From positions 3,617,309 to 3,681,308 of the forward strand of contig NW_006499617.1 of NCBI RefSeq assembly GCF_000471905.2: a stretch of DNA of 64,000 nucleotides, written 5' to 3'. Each line of letters starts with the position of its first letter. Position 1 is the stretch's first letter. Of this stretch, positions 59,432 through 64,000 are shown piece after piece. A program made the translations under genes and the position numbers. Under the pieces are notes generated by a model. That model ran no database searches. It was not told where the DNA came from and worked only from the letters and a program-made list of their open reading frames with translations. This stretch comes from Amborella trichopoda. Lineage: Eukaryota; Streptophyta; Magnoliopsida; Amborellales; Amborellaceae.

Positions 59432-59526
59432 AACAACCTACGGACGAGACCATCTCATCTTACGGTTTTCCCTCCTACGGTTTGCAACTCTTTCTCTCAA
59501 ATAAGAATACCAATACAAATATCAAT

Positions 59527-60723
59527 ATGAATCCTCAATCTTCAGATCCCAAAGGAAAACATCCAATGGATTTAGTCCCAAGTAATAGGTATGGGCCTCT
59601 TATGCCCACCCATTCCTCTCTTAACCTGACACCCATGTCACCCCTTCGATCCTCGAACGTACCAGAATATTTAATACAGACTCCTCCACAGAGTCCAATA
59701 TCTACTCCAAGTCCGGCGTTTTCCCCGGCATCATATCCACATAAACAAACCTCAACCTCTGCCAAATCAGTTTACATAGACACTGCCTTTTTACCAGTGT
59801 TAACCATTTCTGATGCTCATGCCCAACTCGACCCATATAAAATAGCTCCCCTCTACCTTGCAAATCACATGAATCCATCTTATGGCATTAAAACCCGTGA
59901 ATGGTATGAAGCCATTCTCATGGAAACTGGTTCAGTATCTATTGTCCACTTCTACCAAGGTACTACTAAATTATACGCATATTCGAAATTCCAAATCAAA
60001 AAATTGCTTTCTTACGAGGATTGGGGATGTAATCCCCTCCAGGGAAAAAGGTTACTAAATCCAGAATTTCCATATAAATCTTATAAATATTCTGAATACA
60101 TTGAAGCATGGCATAAAGTATTTGCCTACCAAAATCCAAATAATACTCATTCCTGGTATATCCAATTCAAACTTCCTGTCTTAGAAAGATTCCCCAGTTG
60201 GTTTCGCCATTGGTTTTTGATATGGGGAGCTCAAACCCAAATATTGCCTGATGCTTTTCAGAGTCTACAAACAAAATTTGCTCAACATAATACTTGCACC
60301 AACCTAGATGATTACCATCTTTACTTCATGGCAATATATCAAATCCCTTGGATTCTCAAATGGGAATACTCCATTTCTGAAAATAATACTAACAACTATG
60401 AGTATATTCCCCAATTGGGCAAAACCGTGAAAGTCAAATGGTGGGACATTTTCAGTACCAATCCTGCCACACTACCTTTGAAAAGAATGCCTCCACAACC
60501 TGAAACCTTCAATCCAGTGTCAAATAATACAGTCAGTCTCCCTACATTTTCAGCCTACCTCAAAAAACTGAAACAAACACATCCCAATGCTACTTTTGAC
60601 GAAATAGAGCAAACACTACTCCATGTTTTTGCTCCCGATACAACTAGGCCAGCCACTTCAAAAGAAACAGTCCAATCAGGAAATCCCCTATTGGAAGATT
60701 TCAGCCAGAGGCCTACAGACTGA
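59527..60723 (+). pseudogene. EPRV ORF2, best-preserved copy
   Basis: An ATG-started frame of 398 codons. Pro/Ser-rich N-terminus (residues about 20-75), then an aromatic-rich middle (residues about 110-320) and a C-terminus with a YLKKLKQTHPNATFDEIEQ helix-like segment. No transmembrane segment, zinc site or known enzyme motif is seen. Four or more other copies in the window encode nearly the same sequence. Its role is unknown. It is part of a viral fossil that lacks the rest of its genome here. Confidence 0.75.
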
Positions 60724-61820
60724 ATGACCCGACCCAACGGTTCGGTTCCCTTCTTCAGCACTGATATGACTGCTACAGCATAAAGCAAGATAAAATATTC
60801 CCTTTTCCAATAAGACAAAATAGTGACACGACATAGCACAAGAAAAGATTCCCTTTTCCATAAAAGACAAATCCACGTTGCATAACGAACAAATAATGAA
60901 GTGACATTGCCCCTTAGCAAAGATGCTCCTCACCGATGTGACTAATTTGGAGTCACATCAGCGCATATCAACGGCCCTCTTTCCTTCTTCTCCCACACAA
61001 ATGAGACTTACCTACCGACGATCGCACGAATCTCCACTGTGCAAGATTCCCCCATCACGTCGTCAGCCACCAGCATATCAGAGCTCGCAACGTCTCCTTC
61101 ATCGACCTGACATTGTACCATGATCTTATCCAAAGAATCCTTCTCCCGCAAGCTATCCATTTTCAACCACAACTTCCTTCCACCAATCCCATACTTTCCT
61201 TCATCAGCAAGCTACTGATTTCAGCCACTCGTCTGAGACACAGCCCTCTATAAATACCTCTTCATTCCAGCAAAGAAGGCAGAGCGTTTTCAAGGAAAGA
61301 CCAGCAGCAGCAGCAGCAACCACAGTTCTTCTCAAATAGTCCTCAATAGTTTCTCTTCTCTCCTTTTCCTCTGATAGCTTTCTTTCTCAATTAAGCTTCC
61401 TCTATCTTCAACCTTTTGTACATCAGCCAAACTCGGTAACGTCCTTCTGGCTTTGTTTATTATACATGTGTGATTGTCATCTTTCTGATTTACCTTCTTA
61501 TTATCCTTACGAATGGCGAAAATTTGCAAGTCTTTGTATCTGTAACCAGTAAGTCATTTTGTAATCAGTTCTGTAATAAATAGTGATGCAATTCAAATTT
61601 GTATTTACATTCAAAATCCAAGAGTATACTCATACTTCGTGGATTATCTTCGATATTTCTGTGCTTCCTATTTTCATTATTATCTTCGTGTTTTTATATT
61701 ACGTTACTATCTTAGAAAAATTAATAAAGGCTAACTCTGTAATTTTTCAATATCTTCTGTAACTCTCTGTAACTCTTAAAAATAAGTATAATAATTCCAG
61801 CAAAAATCATAGGGTAGATC
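60724..61820 (+). promoter_or_regulatory. EPRV non-coding region with TATA promoter and polyadenylation-type signal
   Basis: Most complete plus-strand copy. The TATA box at 61249-61256 should direct a terminally redundant RNA. The CGTCA/ACGT words about 185 bases upstream resemble bZIP sites such as the as-1 type found in other caulimovirid promoters. AATAAA at 61723-61728 is a possible polyadenylation signal. Activity is not shown by the sequence. Confidence 0.6.
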
Positions 61821-62455
61821 TTTGATTTTTCTATTGAACATCTTCACGGTTCTTCTAATTCTCTGCCTGACTTCTTAACCCGTGAATTTTTACAGAGGGG
61901 ACCATATACTACAACAACTGAAGGACGAGACCATCTCATCTTACGGTTTTCCCTCCTACGGTTTGCAACTCTTTCTCTCAAATAAGAATACCAATACAAA
62001 TATCAATATGAATCCTCAATCTTCAGATCCCAAAGGAAAACATCCAATGGATTTAGTCCCAAGTAATAGGTATGGGCCTCTTATGCCCACCCATTCCTCT
62101 CTTAACCTGACACCCATGTCACCCCTTCGATCCTCGAACGTACCAGAATATTTAATACAGACTCCTCCACAGAGTCCAATATCTACTCCAAGTCCGACGT
62201 TTTCCCCGACATCATACCCACATAAACAAACCTCAACCTCTTCCAAATCAGTTTACATAGACACTGCCTTTTTATCAGAGATAACCATTTCTGATGCTCA
62301 TGCCCAACTCGACCCATAATAAATAGCTCCCCTCTACCTTGCAAATCACATGAATCCATCTTATGGCATTAAAACCCGTGAATGGTATGAAGCCATTCTC
62401 ATGGAAACTGGTTCAGTATCTATTGTCCACTTCTACCAAGGTACTACTAAATTAT
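61821..62455 (+). mobile_element. EPRV block 12: end of RNase H and ORF2 part
   Basis: Plus strand. The last ~85 bases of the RNase H frame lead into ORF2, which runs to 62455. There it meets non-coding sequence in the opposite orientation at a shared TTATA. Confidence 0.85.
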
Positions 62456-63150
62456 AGAGGGCTGTGTCTCAGACGAGTGGCTGAAATCAGTAGCTTGCTG
62501 ATGAAGGAAAGTATGGGATTGGTGGAAGGAAGTTGTGGTTGAAAATGGATAGCTTGCGGGAGAAGGATTCTTTGGATAAGATCATGGTACAATGTCAGGT
62601 CGATGAAGGAGACGTGGCGAGCTCTGATATGCTGGTGGCTGACGACGTGATGGGGGAATCTTGCACAGTGGAGATTCGTGCGATCGTCGGTAGGTAAGTC
62701 TCATTTGTGAGGGAGAAGAAGGAAAGAGGGCCGTTGATATGCGCTGATGTGACTCCAAATTAGTCACATCGGTGAGGAGCATCTTTGCTAAGGGGCAATG
62801 TCACTTCATTATTTGTCCGTTATGCAACGTGGATTTGTCTTTTATGGAAAAGGGAATCTTTTCTTGTGCTATGTCGTGTCACTATTTTGTCTTATTGGGA
62901 AAGGGAATATTTTATCTTTCTTTATGTTGTAGCAGTCATATCAGTGCTGAAGAAGGGAATCGAACCGTTAGGTCGGGTCATTCAGCCTGTAGGCCTCTGG
63001 CTGAAATCTTCCAATAGGGGATTTCCTGATTGGACTGTTTCTTCTGAAGTGGCAGGCCTAGTTGTATCGGGAGCAAAAACATGGAGTAGTGTTTGCCATA
63101 TTTCGTCAAATGTAGCATTGGGATGTGTTTGTTTCAATTTTTTGAGGTAG
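62456..63150 (-). mobile_element. EPRV block 13: non-coding region and end of ORF2
   Basis: Minus strand. The C-terminal end of ORF2 (63150 to about 62982) is followed in viral orientation by non-coding sequence with the inverted repeat (62746-62770), stopping just before the TATA region at 62456. Confidence 0.85.
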
Positions 63151-63253
63151 GCGAAAAATGGTATCAGAGCCAACCCTGTTTAGAGATCTCATAGTGTTAC
63201 CAGTTCTGCTATCTTAAGAAACTTAATAAAATAATCTATTAGAGAAAGTTGGT
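63151..63253 (+). mobile_element. EPRV block 14: primer site and part of the leader
   Basis: Plus strand. Primer site TGGTATCAGAGC at 63159-63170 and about 80 bases of leader. Both edges are abnormal junctions. Confidence 0.85.
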
Positions 63254-63566
63254 CTTTTCTCATTAGGGTCAGATATTTTTTCTATTAAGTCTAAGATGAG
63301 ATTATCTTCTTTTGTTAATGTATGAATATCAGAGGATGTAATAGGGCATCTACATATTTCATCTTCTGTATCTGAACTATTATCTGACCAATAGAATTCA
63401 TCATTATGTATTGTTCCTATAAAAGAAGTATCACTACTGGAAGGAGTAGTGTCTGATTTTGAACTATCGGATGAATCATATAATTGAATAATATCATAAA
63501 TTTTATTTCTGATGGATTCGTCTAATGTAATAGAGTCTAATTTTTGTTTAACTTTGCATTGACTTT
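63254..63566 (-). mobile_element. EPRV block 15: linker region after the zinc knuckle
   Basis: Minus strand, matching about 40729-41045. It encodes the acidic Ser/Asp-rich linker between knuckle and protease. It ends at a (TA)n run, which is the right border of the virus cluster. Confidence 0.85.
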
Positions 63567-63590
63567 ATATATATATATATATATATATAT
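63566..63590. repeat. (TA)12 microsatellite at the cluster border
   Basis: An uninterrupted TA repeat directly joins the last viral bases (GCATTGACTT) to the fold-back element that follows. Integration of related endogenous pararetroviruses into AT dinucleotide repeats has been reported in rice. Confidence 0.85.
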
Positions 63591-64000
63591 GGGAAAATAT
63601 ATGGAAAACTCTTCTCAATGCCTATAGGCGAAAATGAATAGTAATTTCGCCTACTCTCATCACTATCTAAACTTCATCGCACGGTCACAGTTGTCCGATA
63701 GTATTTCAATTTTTCATTTTTTTTCTAGAAATCAAAATGACATGAAATTTCAAGCGTGTGTACATTTTAGTGAGGCGCATCTAATAAAAATATGAAAAAC
63801 ATAATTCGTATAATATAAATTGATCAAAATACTCTCAAAACATTTATGGGGGTATTTTGGTCAACTTATATTTACGAATTATTTTTTCATATTTTTATTA
63901 GGTGCGCCTTACTAAGATGTACACACTCTCTAAATTTTAGATCATTCCGCTTAGTTAAAAATAAATGAAAATTGAAACACTACCGTACAACTGTGACCGG
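63591..64000. mobile_element. Fold-back MITE, cut by the window edge
   Basis: 63682 to about 63840 and about 63850 to 64000 are inverse complements. CGGTCACAGTTGT...TAGT.TTTCAATTTTCATTTTTT on the left matches the final CTGTGACCGG region on the right, and GTGTGTACAT.TTAGT.AGGCGCA.CTAATAAAAATATG is shared. The symmetric centre is near 63845, so the outer left part (63591-63681) should have a partner just past 64000. Non-coding. It starts immediately after a TA repeat, as Micron-type MITEs do. Confidence 0.75.

Larger units (their letters stand above)
59432..61820 (+). mobile_element. EPRV block 11: ORF2 and complete non-coding region
   Basis: Plus strand. ORF2 is open from the ATG at 59527 to 60723 (398 codons), the best-preserved ORF2 in the cluster. 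The non-coding region follows with inverted repeat (60935-60959), ATCACGTCGTCA (61054-61065), TATAAATA (61249-61256), CAG run (61302-61316) and AATAAA (61723-61728). Confidence 0.88.
33400..63566. mobile_element. Cluster of endogenous pararetrovirus copies (Caulimoviridae, Florendovirus-like)
   Basis: About 30 kb made up of pieces of a single virus type on both strands. Family evidence: 30K-type movement protein, caulimovirid coat protein ending in a CCHC knuckle, aspartic protease (ALVDSGADLNC), RT with YIDDV, RNase H, Met-tRNA primer site TGGTATCAGAGC, and no integrase or LTRs. A second frame of unknown function after RNase H fits florendoviruses. Unit length is about 8.2 kb. The pieces form at least 13 blocks with about a dozen abnormal junctions. 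Copies are broken but differ by only a few residues per hundred, so the cluster is young relative to other repeats here. Confidence 0.9.

Noticed and set aside
33400-63566. Ty3-type LTR retrotransposon as the source of the RT sequences
   Set aside because: There is no integrase and no LTR pair; movement protein, coat protein and viral gene order place it in Caulimoviridae.

Overview
This is AT-rich nuclear DNA of a flowering plant. The signs are a canonical SAUR auxin-response gene, a Ty1/copia retrotransposon, a plant-type RTE LINE tail, several hAT-like and fold-back MITEs, and a large cluster of endogenous pararetrovirus (Caulimoviridae, Florendovirus-like). The species cannot be named from the sequence. 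There are no RNA genes, CRISPR arrays or bacterial features. The only host gene I can support is the SAUR gene at 18163-18519 (+), with a TATA box at 17749.

Layout. 1-3966: degenerate tandem repeats and a probable Ty3-type LTR full of a dispersed palindromic word. 5155-10838: a non-autonomous LTR element with direct repeats of about 1.5 kb and an initiator-tRNA-Met primer site, with no recognisable genes inside. 11600-12248: decayed 3' end of an RTE-type LINE. 12269-15305: two direct copies of an unclassified repeat, the second carrying a 347-bp hAT-type MITE that is absent from the first. 15306-20206: host gene space with the SAUR gene. 20212-26343: an old, broken Ty1/copia element on the minus strand with both LTRs, primer site, polypurine tract and a 5-bp target-site duplication. 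26350-32850: a MITE and fold-back zone, then a 549-base assembly gap (32851-33399).

33400-63566: about 30 kb made almost entirely of one pararetrovirus, in at least 13 blocks on both strands. Genome order in this virus is: Met-tRNA primer site, short leader, movement protein, coat protein, CCHC zinc knuckle, protease, reverse transcriptase, RNase H, then a second reading frame (ORF2) of unknown function, then a non-coding region with a TATA promoter. One stretch (36066-44274, minus) holds a whole unit of about 8.2 kb between two primer sites, showing head-to-tail arrangement. Other blocks are inverted or cut at about a dozen junctions. One unusual junction, ORF2 fused tail-on to antisense movement protein, occurs twice in opposite orientation, so a rearranged form was itself copied. 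All copies are broken in places. They are very similar to each other, so the cluster looks much younger than the copia element. It ends in a (TA)n microsatellite followed by a fold-back element that runs off the right edge.

The most noteworthy items are the mosaic virus cluster with its duplicated inverted junction, the conserved ORF2 of unknown role, the MITE with an internal empty-site control, the palindromic-word LTR, and a MITE family with three copies, one just downstream of the SAUR gene.
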